Below, one piece after another: positions 33,570-45,195 of a DNA stretch of 64,000 nt (positions are counted from its first letter, which is position 1; every line of letters starts with the position of its first letter). The position numbers were made by a program, and so were the translations under genes. The DNA lies in assembly GCF_031143425.1 (NCBI RefSeq), contig NC_090446.1, forward strand, positions 655,423,717 through 655,487,716. Direction: 5' to 3'. The notes under the pieces were generated by a model. That model had not been told where the DNA came from and did no database searches. It saw only the letters and a list, made by a program, of their open reading frames with translations. This DNA comes from Pleurodeles waltl. Taxonomy: Eukaryota; Chordata; Amphibia; Caudata; Salamandridae.

Positions 33570-35596
33570 TGGTAGTCACTGCTGGGACCTTGTCACTGTC
33601 CTCTTTGTGTTGGGATGAGGCCTTGCTGGGTGGGTGGTGCGACTTTCCCCTGCTGCATCCGGCACCTTCTTGACCTTGGCAGGTGGAGGAATCGGGTGGT
33701 CCTTCCCATCTGTAGGTGGCACACTGGCAGCTCTGACGGGTGCCTCCTTTGATCCTCCTGGACTTGCAGGGACCACAGCGGACGCCGATTTGGTGGCTGA
33801 GGTGCTGTGATATAGACATCCTGGCCCTAGGGGAAGGATGGGGGGAGGTGTAGGGAAGAGGTTAATGTCAGCTAGGAAAAGTTTTTTTGACACACTGGGA
33901 CGGGAAGATGGAGGGTGTGTGGGAGTGGAGGAACCAGTAGTGGTTGTAGGAGGTGTACGTCTGCTGAGTTTGGGTGAAGGTGCATGGGCTGGAGACTGTT
34001 GTGAGGTGGATGGCTGTTGAGTCGGTGTGTGCCTGCATTTGTGTACTTTGGGAGGAGGGCTCACAGACACACTGGGAGAGGACACAGGAGACGTGTGAAT
34101 GGTTGTGGGGGTGGTGATCACTTGTGAGCGGGGTGCTGTGATGGGTGTGCTGGTGTTGGAGGCAGTGGCTGATGATGTAGTGCAGGCAGGTGTGAGTGGA
34201 GACGATACTGGGAGGGCGGTGGAGGAGGGGGGGACACAGTGGAGGCAGTGGATGTTCGTATGTGCGCATGGGTATAGTGCTTGTGTGAGTGCCTGTGGGA
34301 TGATGTGTGGTGCTTATGTTTTCCTGAGCCACTTTTGTGTGTTGATGTGTGTGCATGCTGGCCTGAAGGTGTGCTTGGGATAGGCTGAGGTAGAGGGGAT
34401 TGGGTCGAGGTAGTGGAAGTTGGAGGGGGGAAGCTGGACACAGGGACAATAGCTGCCATCAGAGCTGAGGCCAGAGCCTGAAATGCTCTTTGTTGGGTCA
34501 CTACGCCAGAATGAATGGCCTCCAGGGATGCATTTGTTTGTTGCAAATGCCTCTCGACACCCTGGATGGCATTCAGAATGGTTGACTGCCCAAAAGTGAG
34601 GGATCTCTGGAGGTCCATAGCCGCCTCACTGAGGGTAGCAGGGCTGACTGGGGCAGGGCCTGAGGTGCCTGGGGCAAAGCAGATGCCCACCCTCCTGGGT
34701 GAGCATGCACGGGAAACATGCTGAGGGGCTGCTGGGAGGGTGGTGCTGGTAGGGGGGGTGGCGGCTGTACCTGTTGTTGGGGTGGGAACAGATGTGTCCA
34801 CCACCGCCAGGTAACTTCCATTAGAGGTGGAGCTCCCCTCGCCCTCCATCCCACTGGTGAGTTCACCCTTCTTGGATTCACCCTCATGGGCCATGTGGGA
34901 TGCAGCTCCCTCCGTCGCCGGTGCCTCTGCTCCTCTGCCAGATGATGCTAATGCACACAAGGACAGGGTGACAAAACAAGAAGGGGGAAAGACAGAGGAC
35001 GCACATGGTCAATGCCAGCAACACCACTAACGTTGGCGGACAGACTGAGCTGCCCTATGCACTAGCCTTGCCCAAACACTCACTAAGGTAGTCACCAGCC
35101 CATGGGGTACAATACCTAACACCATCACCTGCACACCTGACACCCACAGGACCCTGCACACTAGTAGTTGCCCACTTGTACCATTGAGGTAGAGGTGCCT
35201 CAGAGCCTGCAAACAAGGGACCTACCCTGGCATGATTGCCCTGGCCTGGGGGCACCAACAGCCCACATCCCCCAACCAGCTAGATCCTAAAGCCCGCAAT
35301 GTCAGATTTCTGAAACTGTACTCACCCCCTTGTGGCTGCTGTGATGCCCTCAAGCACCCATCCAACTCCGGAGAGGCCACCGCCAGGATGTGGAACATCA
35401 GGGGAGTCATGGTGTGACGGGCACCCCTTTCAAGTTGGGAGGCCAACCCCAGCTTGGCCTCCGCCATCTTCTTGGTCCAGCGGCGCAGGTCCTCCCATCT
35501 CTTGTGGCAGTGGGTGCTCCACCTGTGATAGACCCCCAGAGTCCGCACCTCCTTGGCGATGGCACACTAAATACCCTTCTTCTGGTGGGCGCTGAC
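33570..35596 (-). pseudogene. Harbinger accessory gene (Myb/SANT-like), copy 2, antisense in the transposase intron
   Basis: Exon A is 35596-35326 and exon B starts at 34947, with the same splice signals and phase as copy 1. Exon A reads KEVRTLGVYHRWSTHCHKRW and LTKP-type text through PLMFHILAVASPELDG. Exon B reads SSGRGAEAPATEGAASHM, FGQSTILNAIQGVERHL and then the Pro/Ser/Thr-rich tail. Defects: the tryptophan after the first helix (IDIW in copy 1) is a TAG stop here (near 35570), and the tail is in another frame, with a shift somewhere near 34200. The tail frame again reads TTIHTSPVSSPSVSV, which shows that this frame was the functional one. The whole gene lies within the first intron of the transposase on the opposite strand. 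Confidence 0.72.
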
Positions 35597-37195
35597 CTAG
35601 AGGGTAAAGACAGGGGAAAAATGTAATTACTCACCCGTCCAGACCGTCATATTCATTGCCCACCAGTTCCCATTTCAGGGAGCACAAGGAATGGCACCTA
35701 ACTGCGTCAAAGCACATATTGGCACATTTTCTGACTCACGATTTAACACACGGCTTCTGTAACATTAATTCAGACACATTTGTGCTCTCTATGTGGTAAA
35801 CGAAATTCTGCTCACCGTTCTCCTCCATAGGTGCCAACCGCTGAGGCAGCATATGAGATGGTGGCATCCTCCGGTGTACAGACCCCTGGTGGACCTGTCG
35901 ACAATGGAGGACAGACACATTATAATCACATACAGACTTGATCGTGCCACAATCCAAGAACTGTGTGCCCAATTGGAGCTAGACCTGATGTCAGCTATCT
36001 GCCAGCCCACAGGTATTCCCCCTCTTGTGCAGGTCCTGTCAGTGCTCCATTTACTGGCAAGTGGCTCCTTCCAAACTACAATGGCCATGGCATCAGGGAT
36101 GTCTAAGCCAATGTTCTCAACCGTGTTGAGCAGGGTGTTGTCTGCCCTGCTTAAACATATGTGCAGCTACATCGTGTTCCCCCAGGTGAAGGATTTGGCC
36201 ACAGTGAAAGCTGACTTCTATGCCCTGGGACATATCCCCAACATCATTGGTACCATTGATGGGACACATGTGGCATTTGTCCCCCCCGCAGAAATGAACA
36301 GGTGTACAGAAATGGAAAAAGCTACCATTCGATGAATGGTGCAAATGGTGTGTTTGGCGGACCAGTACATCTCCCATGTGAATGCCAAGTATCCTGGCTC
36401 TCTGCATGACTCCTATATCTTGCGCAAAAGCAGTGTCCCTTATGTGATGAGCCAGCTCAAGAGGCACTGGGTGTGGCTAATAGATGAGCTCAAAGTCCCC
36501 ACACAGTATGAGTAGGGCTCTGGGTATGGGGTTGTTCCGAAGGGTTAGTGTGTGTCTCACAATTGTCGCTCGATATTTGCAGGTGACTCTGGTTACCCCA
36601 ACCTGTCATGGCTACTGACCCCAGTGAGGGATTCCAGGACAAGAGCAGAGGAATATTACAATGAGGCACATGGGCGAACTAGGCGGATTAATGAGAGGAC
36701 ATTTGGCCTCCTGAAAGCCTGATTCTGGTGCCTTCTTCTGACAGGTGGCTTCCTGTACTACTCACCCAAGAAGGTGTGCCAGATCATCGTGGCATGCTGT
36801 ATGTTGCACAACCTGGCATTTAGACGCCAGGTGCCTTTTCTGCTGGAGGATGAGCCTGGTGATGGTCTTGTGGCAGCGGTGGAGCCTTTGGACAGTGAGG
36901 AAGAGGAGGCAGAGGAAGAAGATGTTGACAACAGAACAAACATTATCCTGCAGTACTTACAGTGACACACAGGTAAGATACTGTAGTTCCTCTTCACATT
37001 TCAGTATACTTTAGGACATTGTACATGGCAGCCTCCTAAACTCTGTCTATGGACATTGACTGTTCCCTTTGGGTTTCATTTTTTTCAGATCTGTGTACCC
37101 ATTTTGGCTTCTGCTATGTGTACTGCTGCCCAACAACTGTCATACATTGGTATGAGTAATTGAACATATACCTTGCAATGCTTTACTAATGTTGT

Positions 37196-37201
37196 AATAA
37201 A
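37196..37201 (+). terminator. Polyadenylation signal AATAAA of the Harbinger transposase
   Basis: AATAAA about 230 bases after the transposase stop, in the right position and on the right strand. Confidence 0.6.
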
Positions 37202-37443
37202 ACATTTGTGAATCATCAGACTGACTCCAGATTGGTATTAGATTTAAGGGTGTTTATTTAGGTGTTAATAAGTTTAGGGGTATGTACAAGGGGCAGGGGT
37301 GATGGTGGAAGAAGGTCCATTGTAGAGTCCAGTCTCATGGCATCACAGGTGCATTGTCCAAGGGGGCATAGGAAGTGGACCAATGGCAGTTAAAGGTGGA
37401 CAGGGTAACAGAGTGGGACAGAAGGGTGACACTCAAGAAGGTC

Positions 37444-38970
37444 CTATTTCCTGGCGGGGTCTTGGCAATGTTCTCTGTCTTCTGCCTGGATCGCAGGGAC
37501 CGTTTGCAGGGTGTTCTCCTTCTGCAGGGGGTTGGGTGCTGGTGGCCTGATATTCGTGTGGCGGGGCCTCTTGTCCACTAGCGCCAGTGGAGGTGGAAGG
37601 CTGTTCCTCTGTTTGGCTAGTGTAAAGGGCCCTTTGTTGAGCCACTGCCCCCTCATGGTCTTGCCCACATCAGCCAGCACCCCTCCTATGGTGACCAGGA
37701 TGGTGTAGATTTTGGTGAGGTCATCCCTGATCCCCATATACTGCCCCTCCTGTAGCCACCGGGTCTCCTGCAACTAGGCCAGTACCGTGCCCATGGTCTC
37801 CTGGGAATGGTGGTAGGCTCCCATGATGTTGGAGAGTGCCTCGTGGAGGGTCGGTTCCATGGTCCTGTCCTCCACCTGATCACAGCAGTCCTCCCAGCTT
37901 CCTTGTTGTCCTGGGCCTCTGTCCCCTGAAGCTTGTGCCCACTGCCACTGACCCCAGGTCCCTGATTGTCCTGGGTTTGTGGGGTTGCCTGGGATCCCCG
38001 TAGTGGTGGAATTGATGTGTCCTGGGGACAGTGGCATGGGCCCACTGGGTGGGTGCTGTGGTGGTGTTTCCTGAGGGTGGAGGCTCTGTGGTGGTTTGGG
38101 ACTGTGACAGGGTAACCAACTGTCCAGAGGTCCCAGATGGGCCAGGTTGGTCATTGTGATCCAGGCGTGCAGAGCTGCTGTCATCACTGAGGGCCTCTTC
38201 TGGGGGACTAGATGTAGTTGGCACCTCCTGTGCGGTGACGTTGGGTAGGGGTCCTGTTGAGATGCAAATGCATTTTGTATTGTACCCGTTTGTGCCATCT
38301 TGTGCAATGGGTGTGTTTCCATTATAGAATTCTAATTTCTCTGTCGCCTTGGCCTTGTGTGATTGCTGATTGTGTGGGGTGGCTAAGTCTCTCTACTGGA
38401 CATGCTGTGATGATGGGTGTCCATGCAGGTCTGTGATGGGGGTCCATGTATTGGTGTGGCATCCAGGGTTTGGTATTGGGATGTGTGGGTTGTGATAGTG
38501 GGGTATATGTGAGGTGTTGGAGTGATGGGGTGAGGGTAGGGGTGGCATGCAGGTAGGGTGGGGGAGATACAGTAGTAAAGATTTGCCTTACCAGAGTCCA
38601 GTCCTCCTGCTACTCCTGCGAGGCCCTCAGAATGCATGATTGCCAAGACTTGCTCCTCCCATGTTGTAAGTTGTGGGAGAGGAGGTGGGGGTCCACCTCC
38701 AGTTCTCTGTACTGCAATTTGGTGACTTGAGACCACGGGACGCACCTTCCCCCATAAGTCGTTCCACCTCTTCCATATGTCATCCCTGGTTCTTGGATGC
38801 TGTCCCAAGGCATTGACCCTGTTGACAATTCTCCGCCATAGCTCCATCTTCCTTGCAATGGACGTCTGCTGCACCTGTGATCCGAATAGCTGTGTCTCTA
38901 CCTGGATGATTTCCTCCACCATGACCCTTAGCTCCTCCTCAGAAAACCTGGGGTGTCTTTGAGGTGCCAT
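37444..38970 (-). pseudogene. Harbinger Myb/SANT-like DNA-binding protein, two exons, broken
   Basis: Exon 1 is 38970-38592, from ATG (MAPQRHPRFSEEELRVMVEE) to donor GTAAGG. It holds a Myb/SANT-like domain: FSEEELRVMVEE, MELWRRIVNRVNALGQ and DDIWKRWNDLWGKVR, followed by a linker LTTWEEQVLAIM. Exon 2 starts at 38253 after CAACAG and joins in phase. It reads LPNVTAQEVPTTSSPPEEAL, then a Pro/Thr/Gln-rich linker, then a helical C-terminal part (PTLHEALSNIMGAYHHSQET and GIRDDLTKIYTILVTIGGVL), ending at 37444. A frameshift near 37900 and a TAG stop near 37775 break it. In Harbinger elements this is the partner that binds near the transposon ends and carries the transposase into the nucleus; role inferred from the family. 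Confidence 0.72.
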
Positions 38971-39528
38971 GATGTGGTGTGAGTGATATGTGTGAGGTGA
39001 TGTGTGGGGTGATGTTTTGTGATGTATTTTGTGATGTGCGTGGATGGTGTATGACTGATGGTGTTCTGTGCCTCTGAGTGAATGTATGCTCTTTGCTTGT
39101 TTCTCTGTGCTTGTTCTATTTTTTTTTGTTGAAAGGGTTGTGGGTAATGAAGGTGTGTGTTTTATAGTGGTGTGGGTGGGGTTTGTGTATGTGTGTCAGG
39201 TGTGTGTAGTTTCAATTGGCCAATGGGGTGTGGTTTTGTCAGTGTGTGTGTATTTTGAGCGCAGCGGTGTTTACCGCGGTTGAAAGACCGCTGCATTGAT
39301 TCGTGGGTCGTGATACTGTGGGCGTGTTCCTGTTGGCGTGACCGTGAGGGTTTTGCTATCGTCAGTTTATCACTGACCTTTGGTCTGGCGGGCTTGTGTG
39401 GGTGTCTGTATTGTGGCGGTATTCTCTGTGTGGGTCATAATACCCGTAGTGGATTACTGCCGTAGTCACGGTATGTTGGCGCCCGTCAGCACGGCGGTAG
39501 GCGGCATTTACCACCAAGGTTGTAATGA

Positions 39529-40440
39529 GGGCCGTATTTATACTTTTTGGCGCACAACTGCGCCAACGCAGTTGTGCGTCAAAAAATTTAACGCCGGCTA
39601 ACTCTATTCCAAAGCGCCATGCGGGCGCCTTATTTATGGAATGACGTTAGCCGGCGGAGCTGCCTGGTGTGCGTAAAAAAAAAATTACTTACACCAGGCA
39701 GCGCCGGCGTAGGGGAAAATGGAGCTTGGGCGTCAAAAACTGGGGCAAGTCAGGCTGAGGCAAAATTTTCGCCTCAACCCGATTTGCGCCATTTTTTTTT
39801 ACTCCCAACCCCCATTTAAATGACTCCTGTCTTAGCAAAGACAGGAGTCATGCTCCCTTGCCCAATGGCCATGCCCAGGGGACTTATGTCCCCTGGGCAT
39901 GGTCATTGGGCATAGTGGCATGTAGGGGGGCACAAATCAGGCCCCCCTATGCCACCCAAAATAAAAAAGAAATTACTTACCTGAACTTACCTTAAGTTCC
40001 CTGGGATGGGTCCCTCCATCCTTGGGTGTCCTCCTGGGGTGGGCAAGGGTGGCAGGGGGTGTCCCTGGGGGCATGGGAGGGCACCTCTTGGCTCCTTCCG
40101 AGCCCACAGGTCCCTTAACGCCTGCCCTGACCAGGCGTTAAAAAATGACGCTAAAGCGGATGGACGTCATTTTTTTGGACCCGCCCACTCCCGGGCGTCA
40201 TTTTTGCCCGGGAGTGTAAATACGGCGCACATGCCTCTGAGTCATTTTTTAGAAGGGAACACCTACCTTGCATATCATTAACGCAAGGAAGGTGTCCACG
40301 CTAAAAAATGACGCAAACTCCAAGATCTTTGGCGCTCGACGGGTCTAACGCCAAAGTACAAATATGGAGTTAGTTTTGCGTCCGATTTGCGTAAAAAAAA
40401 ACAACGCAATTCCGGCGCAAACAGAGTATAAATATGCCCC
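39529..40440. mobile_element. Non-autonomous element, TIR GGGSCRTATTTATAC, serial hairpins
   Basis: The left end is GGGCCGTATTTATACTTTTT and the right end, inverted, GGGGCATATTTATACTC. Its first five bases overlap the last five of Harbinger copy 2. Hairpin arms include 39544-39562/39567-39585 (19 bp, one mismatch), 39659-39670/39691-39702 (12 bp), 39821-39833/39838-39850 (13 bp) and 39860-39883/39888-39911 (24 bp, one mismatch). The right flank is TAA (40441-40443). There is no coding capacity. Confidence 0.85.
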
Positions 40441-41939
40441 TAAGTGTCCTGGTGCAATCCTAAAATGCAAACATGACATGGCACACAGCCTGTGTGATTT
40501 GTCCACCTCACACTGCATGTAATATAGGTAGGCCACCCCTCTGGCAGGTCTTAGAGCCCTAAGGCAGGGTGTACTAAAATGCATGTGTGTTCATATGTGC
40601 ATTAGCAATATGCCCATACTGTGTTCTTGCCAAACCTGGGACATGGTACAGAGCAGCCATTTGAAATACATGTGCTGGACAATGGTCAGGACTAGTTCAC
40701 AGCTGCATGATGGCTACTGTGAACCCTGGGTTGTTTGGTATCAAACAACTCTGCACAACAAATCCTAACAGGTACCGTTATTGGATTTATTGTAAAATGT
40801 ACCCAGGTGCCACCATAGAGGTGACCCCTGCAAAGCTAACTAGCCCTGGCATGGTTGCTGGCTGGTCCCAACCAGGCAAGAGTCTGGATCCCTTGGATGA
40901 GGTTATCTGCTCTCTGGGACCAGAAAACAAAGCTCTTCCTGGGCAGAGGTGTTGCACCTCCTCCCCCAGGAATGTGCACTGCCCCGCCTATGATCTTAAA
41001 AGGGCTTCCCACCCTTGAAAATCAATCCCCAGCCCTGCTGCTAGCAGCAGATGGCTGCCTCCATTGCAAACCCTCAACTTTTGGCAGTAGCAGCAGCAGG
41101 AAAATGCACCATCCAAGAGAAATGGCCACCCTCTCCCTGCACCACCCCTCAGGTGTAGCAGGTGAGGTGAACTCTCCATTTAATTTCACTTCATCTTGCA
41201 AGGTGGGAAATTAATCCATCTCGGTCTCCTCAGGAAGTGGTCACATAGTGGGTGTAGCCACCCTAAGGTAGATGGCCCATTGGCCACTACAAGGTACTCC
41301 CCTAAACACCCACTATTTAGTGGGCATCCTCAGACCTGCAAATTAGATTTGATGGACACAAGAAGGCCAGTGACAAAGAAGACCCAATGCTCAAGAACAG
41401 AAGTGCTGCTGCAAGAAGAAAAAGGTGTCAAACCCAGCCTGCTGCACCCAGCAATCGACAATGGCTGCTGAGGGGTCGACTGGACATCGGATGGACTCTA
41501 AGAAATCCCACAGGAGCTCCAACCTTCTAAAAATTGACATGAACCCCCCTCCAGAGTAAAGACATCACTTCCTGTAACCAGCAAGCAAGATCCAGTGAAA
41601 TCCAGTTCCCCGACCGACTGCTGAACAAGGAGCCAGACACAGCAGCTGGAGCAAATTTCCCCCAACAGACCCAGAGGACAAACCCTGCAAATGTGCCAAG
41701 TTTGGTAGAATTGGACCTCCAGTGGCTGAACTGTGCAATAGCCCAGGGTACTGGACCCCCAACTTTGGACACCGAGAAGTGAAGTCCACTCCAGATTCTC
41801 CAAGGACCAGAAGACGGTCTGCTGCCTTCCCCAGCTCCCCAGCTCCTCTGGCTGCTGCTGCCTCTGCCTTTTGCCCGGGATGAACTGAAAGTCTCCTGAC
41901 TCTCAGTTCGAGGCCCTCTCAACCCGCAGGCTCGTCCCT

Positions 41940-44900
41940 GCGCCTTATCCCTAGTTGTCTAGTGGTCATCACAAGTAAGTATTTTCTCTCTGTTGCTCTT
42001 TCACTCTTGCTTTTTCTGCCTTTTCTCACTCGTTTTTTCTTTTCTTTTCCATCTCTCCTCCTTTCCTCTTCCCTCTTTCACTCTTGCTTTTCGGCCTTTT
42101 TACACTTGTTTTTCTTTTTCTTTTGCATCCATCCTTCTTTCCTCTGTCCCCCTCCCCTTTGCAAAGCATTTTTCCTGACCTCCCAGCTGACCACTCCCCG
42201 CCCCCTCCTAATCCCCTTCTTAATGGCGCCGAAGCCGTGCCAAAGGTAAGCCTGTCTGCACCCGTCCGCCCCCCGACTGCGCCCAGCGGCAAGAACCCTG
42301 GATATCTGATAAACAACCCCTTGGCCTGCTTCCATTGTGAAGCCGAGGCCAGCCTCCACCTCAACACCGGATGTCTCAGCAACTGCTGTATCATCTACCC
42401 CAAGGACACTCGCAGTCCTTTTACCTGCAGGAACTGCAACTTCAGTGCCAGCCTGAAGGTACTCTCCACACAGAGAGATACCAACAGCCTCCACAACCCC
42501 ATCAACTGCCTGCTCCTGAACATCTGCTCCCTCCACAAATATGCCACCGAACTCTGGGATTTGATCAACACCGCCCAACCAGACATTGCCTTCCTTACAG
42601 AGACCTGGACCAATCCCACCTCAGGACCAGACATCACCATTCCCGATGGATCCAGCATCCTAAGGAGGGACCGGCCCTCCCGCCCAGGTGGAGGACTTGC
42701 CATTGTACACAAGTCCTCACTACGTGTCAAGGCCATCCTAGAAGAACAATGCAGCACCATGGAACACCTTCACTTCCTGGTCCAATCCAACCACAACTCC
42801 TCCATCTGTGACACCCTGGTGTACAGGCCACCCAGCCCCCGCCCAGCTTTCATAGATGACATTGTAGACATCGCTACCCCCGGCCCTGGCATCAGATGAC
42901 TACCTCCTCCTCCGTGACCTGAATATCCACCTCGAGGACCACGCCAATCCAAACACCACTGTTCTACTTGACAACCTTGCCACCCTTGGCCTCAGACAGT
43001 TGGTCCCGCACCCACAAACATCAAAGGACACACACTGGACTCCATCTTCACCTCAAGCAACCGGATCACCATCAAGACCATCTCCAGGCCCAGACTGGGC
43101 CGACCACCACTGCATACGCTTCACAATCACTGCACCCAGCATCTGCATCTGCACCACCAGGATCCCCCACAGGAAATGGAACATAATCATCAACAAGCAA
43201 CTCATCCTATCTCTCGCCTAATCCCTCCCTCCTCCCTCCGATGACGCCAACAGAGCAGCATGCAATCTCAACACATGGATCACCAAATGCACCAACACTC
43301 TAACCCCTCTCCAGCTGACATCGGCCAATCACGTACTTAGGAAAGCCCACTGGTTCACCACCCAACTCCAAAAATCAAAGCGTACCTGCAGATGTTTAGA
43401 GAACAAATTGAGGAACAGCCAAACCAGCGAAGACCTCGCCTCCTTCAGAGCCGCAACCTCCGCCCACTGCCGAAAAATCAATAGCGCAAGGAAGTACATA
43501 CTCCGGGAGTGCCTGAGCGCCTCCACACACAACTCTAAGGAACTCTCCTCTGTCATCAACAAGTTCCTTGATCTCCCCTCCAAAGCCACCAGCATCCTCC
43601 GTCACAGGACCTCTGTGATGAACTCGCCACCTTTTTCCACGTCAAGATCCAGGACATCCACAACAGCTTCCTCGTGGAAAATCTTGGCACCAGAACCTAT
43701 GACCGACCTCCCCCAACCCCCTCACCAGAACCCACCCATCCACTGCTGGTCCACGCTCACCATGGAGGAAACAGTCAACATCATGAATATCACCCACTCA
43801 AGAGCCCCCACGGACCATTGCCCACACCACATATACATCAGAGCCAGCGCATCCAACGACACCAAGCTCCGAAACACAATCAACTGCTCCATCAACACTG
43901 GCACCTTCCCTGAGGACTGGAAACATGCCAAAACACACCCTCTCCCAAAGAAACCTTCAGCCGACCCATCAGAACTAAAGAATTTCCGGCCTATCTCTCT
44001 GCTACTGTACCTTGCCAAAGTACTGCAGAAAGTAATCAATGTATAATTACGGAATTTTACAACTCCCTGGACAGCTCCCAGTCTGGCTTCCTCAGCAACC
44101 AGAGCATGGAGAAAGCCCTCCTGGCAGCCACTGACGACATCCGATTACTCCTAGACTGCGGCCACACTGCAGCACTCATACTCCTAGACATCTCAGCAGC
44201 CTTTAACACAGTCTCCTACAGCACTCTATGCACCAGACTCCACGACATAGGAATCGGCAGAAGAGCCCTGGAATGGGTCCACCCCTTTCTCTCTGGGAGG
44301 ATGCAGAGGGTCAGACTCCCACCCTACAAATCCAGACCCACAGGGTCCCCCAAGGATCCTCACTGAATCCCACACTGTGCAACGTATGCATGGTCCCTCT
44401 GGCAGCCATCGTCATAAGCCACGGTATGAACATTGTGTCATATGCCGATGACACACAATTCCTCCTTTCCTCACTGAAGACCCGGACACGGTCAAAAAGA
44501 GCTTCCACTCAGGAATGGAAGCCGTCGCCACCTGGATGAGAGAAAGCTGCCTCAAGCTCAACTCCAACAAGACTGAGCTCATCATCTTCGGAAACACCAC
44601 CTCAGCTTTGGACGACTTCTGGTGGCCCACATCCCTCAGCACCCCTCTGTACTGACTGAGCACGCCCGCCACCTAGGCGTCATCCTCTACTCCTCCCTAT
44701 CCATGACCCACCAGGTAAACTCAATCGCCTCCTCCTGCTGGCACACAATCGCAAACTTCGGAAGATCTTCAGATGGATCCCAACAGACTGTCGCAGGACA
44801 GTCACCCACACCTTAGTCACAAGCAAGCACGACTACGGCAGTGCCCTCTATGCTGGCACCTCGACTAGAAACATCAAAAAACAACAACTAATCCAGAACG

Positions 44901-45195
44901 CTGCCGCCAGATTCATTCTGGACCTCCGACGCCGAGTAAACATCTCCCAACCCCTGAGGACCCTCCACTGGCTCCCGGTCGAGTAACGAATCACCTTCAA
45001 GCTACTCACCCACACGTACAAGGCCATACATAACACAGGACCAGCCTACCTGAACCACCACGTCTCCTTCCAAACCCCTGCCAGTTCCCTCAGCTCTACC
45101 CACATGGCCCTGGCCACCATCCCTTGCATCCACAAAACCACCGTCGGAGGACAATCATTCACCTGCATTGCAGCAAATAGCTCCTCCAAGTGTCC
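41940..45195 (+). pseudogene. L2/CR1-type LINE (endonuclease and reverse transcriptase), broken
   Basis: A pyrimidine-rich leader (41996-42170, with a 77-bp direct duplication at 41996 and 42073) precedes the coding region. A Cys-rich segment, CFHCEAEASLHLNTGC, comes first. The endonuclease part reads LLLNICSLHKYATELWDLI, PDIAFLTETWTNPTSG, GGGLAIVH, YRPPSPRPAF, then in other frames RDLNIHLED, GHTLDSIFTSS and DHHCIRFTI. The RT part reads LKNFRPISLL, LLDISAAFNTV, GSSLNPTLCNVCMVPLA and SYADDTQF. The C-terminal part reads QLIQNAAARFILDL, LRTLHWLPVE, RITFKLLTHTYKAIHNTGPAY. Frameshifts lie near 42880, 43040, 43620, 44350 and 44560, with stops at 44044 and 44985. Such proteins copy the element's RNA into a nicked target. 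Truncated or recombined before the usual 3' repeat. Confidence 0.8.
41996..42150. repeat. 77-bp direct duplication in the LINE leader
   Basis: CTCTTTCACTCTTGCTTTT starts at 41996 and 42073, and each is followed by a diverged pyrimidine-rich remainder with CATC at its end. Confidence 0.85.

Larger units (their letters stand above)
32195..36965 (+). pseudogene. Harbinger transposase (HARBI1 family), three exons, broken
   Basis: Exon 1 is 32195-32280, ending VERRRRRRRQ at donor GTGAGT (32281). Exon 2 starts at 35831 after CCATAG and joins in phase. It reads HPPVYRPLVDL, YRLDRATIQELCAQLEL, ASGSFQTTMAMASGMSKPMF and IPNIIGTIDGTHVAF with the first catalytic Asp. Exon 3 starts at 36583 after TTTGCAG and reads GDSGYPNLSWL (second Asp) and RRINERTFGLLK (Glu), then FLYYSPKKVCQIIVACCMLH, an acidic tail and a stop at 36963. 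The transposase would cut and paste the element at a 3-bp target. Defects: the likely start ATG is one base out of frame, shifts at about 36299 and 36337, a stop after GLLKA where an Arg codon CGA became TGA, and the exon 2 donor changed to AT (about 36483). A polyA signal follows at 37196. Confidence 0.82.
31868..39533 (-). mobile_element. PIF/Harbinger DNA transposon, copy 2 (complete, inactive)
   Basis: The left end is GGCCCTCATTCCAACCCTGG and the right end, inverted, GGCCCTCATTACAACCTTGG. On + it carries a split transposase gene (32195-36965). On - it carries an accessory Myb/SANT-like gene inside the transposase's first intron (35596-33570) and a second Myb/SANT-like gene (38970-37444). 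Orientation is given relative to copy 1. A 140-bp foldback lies at the left end, where the terminal CTGGCGGTCGGTGTTAAAGTGG pairs with CCACTTTAACACTCCGACTGCCAG at about 31979-32003. The left flank is TAA, but the right flank is GTA because the right end is fused to the element at 39529-40440. All three genes are broken. Confidence 0.85.
31868..40440. mobile_element. Composite insertion: Harbinger copy 2 fused to a serial-hairpin element
   Basis: TAA stands directly outside both ends (31865-31867 and 40441-40443), while no TAA or other duplication separates the two parts at 39529-39533. The flanking repeat is continuous once the whole 8573-bp block and one TAA are removed. The two outer ends belong to different TIR families (GGCCCTCATT and GGGGCATATT). 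Either the pair moved as one unit, or the internal junction was lost by deletion or recombination after a nested insertion. Confidence 0.55.

Noticed and set aside
36299..36345. Programmed frameshift in the Harbinger transposase
   Set aside because: Two nearby shifts, together with a stop, a broken donor and an out-of-frame start, indicate decay.
39534..39536. Target duplication for Harbinger copy 2 alone
   Set aside because: The left flank is TAA and the right flank GTA, so they do not match; the matching TAA is at the end of the fused element.
42084..42899. Treating the 271-codon frame as one intact protein from its first ATG
   Set aside because: The first part translates the pyrimidine-rich leader; real LINE protein text starts at the Cys-rich segment near 42330.
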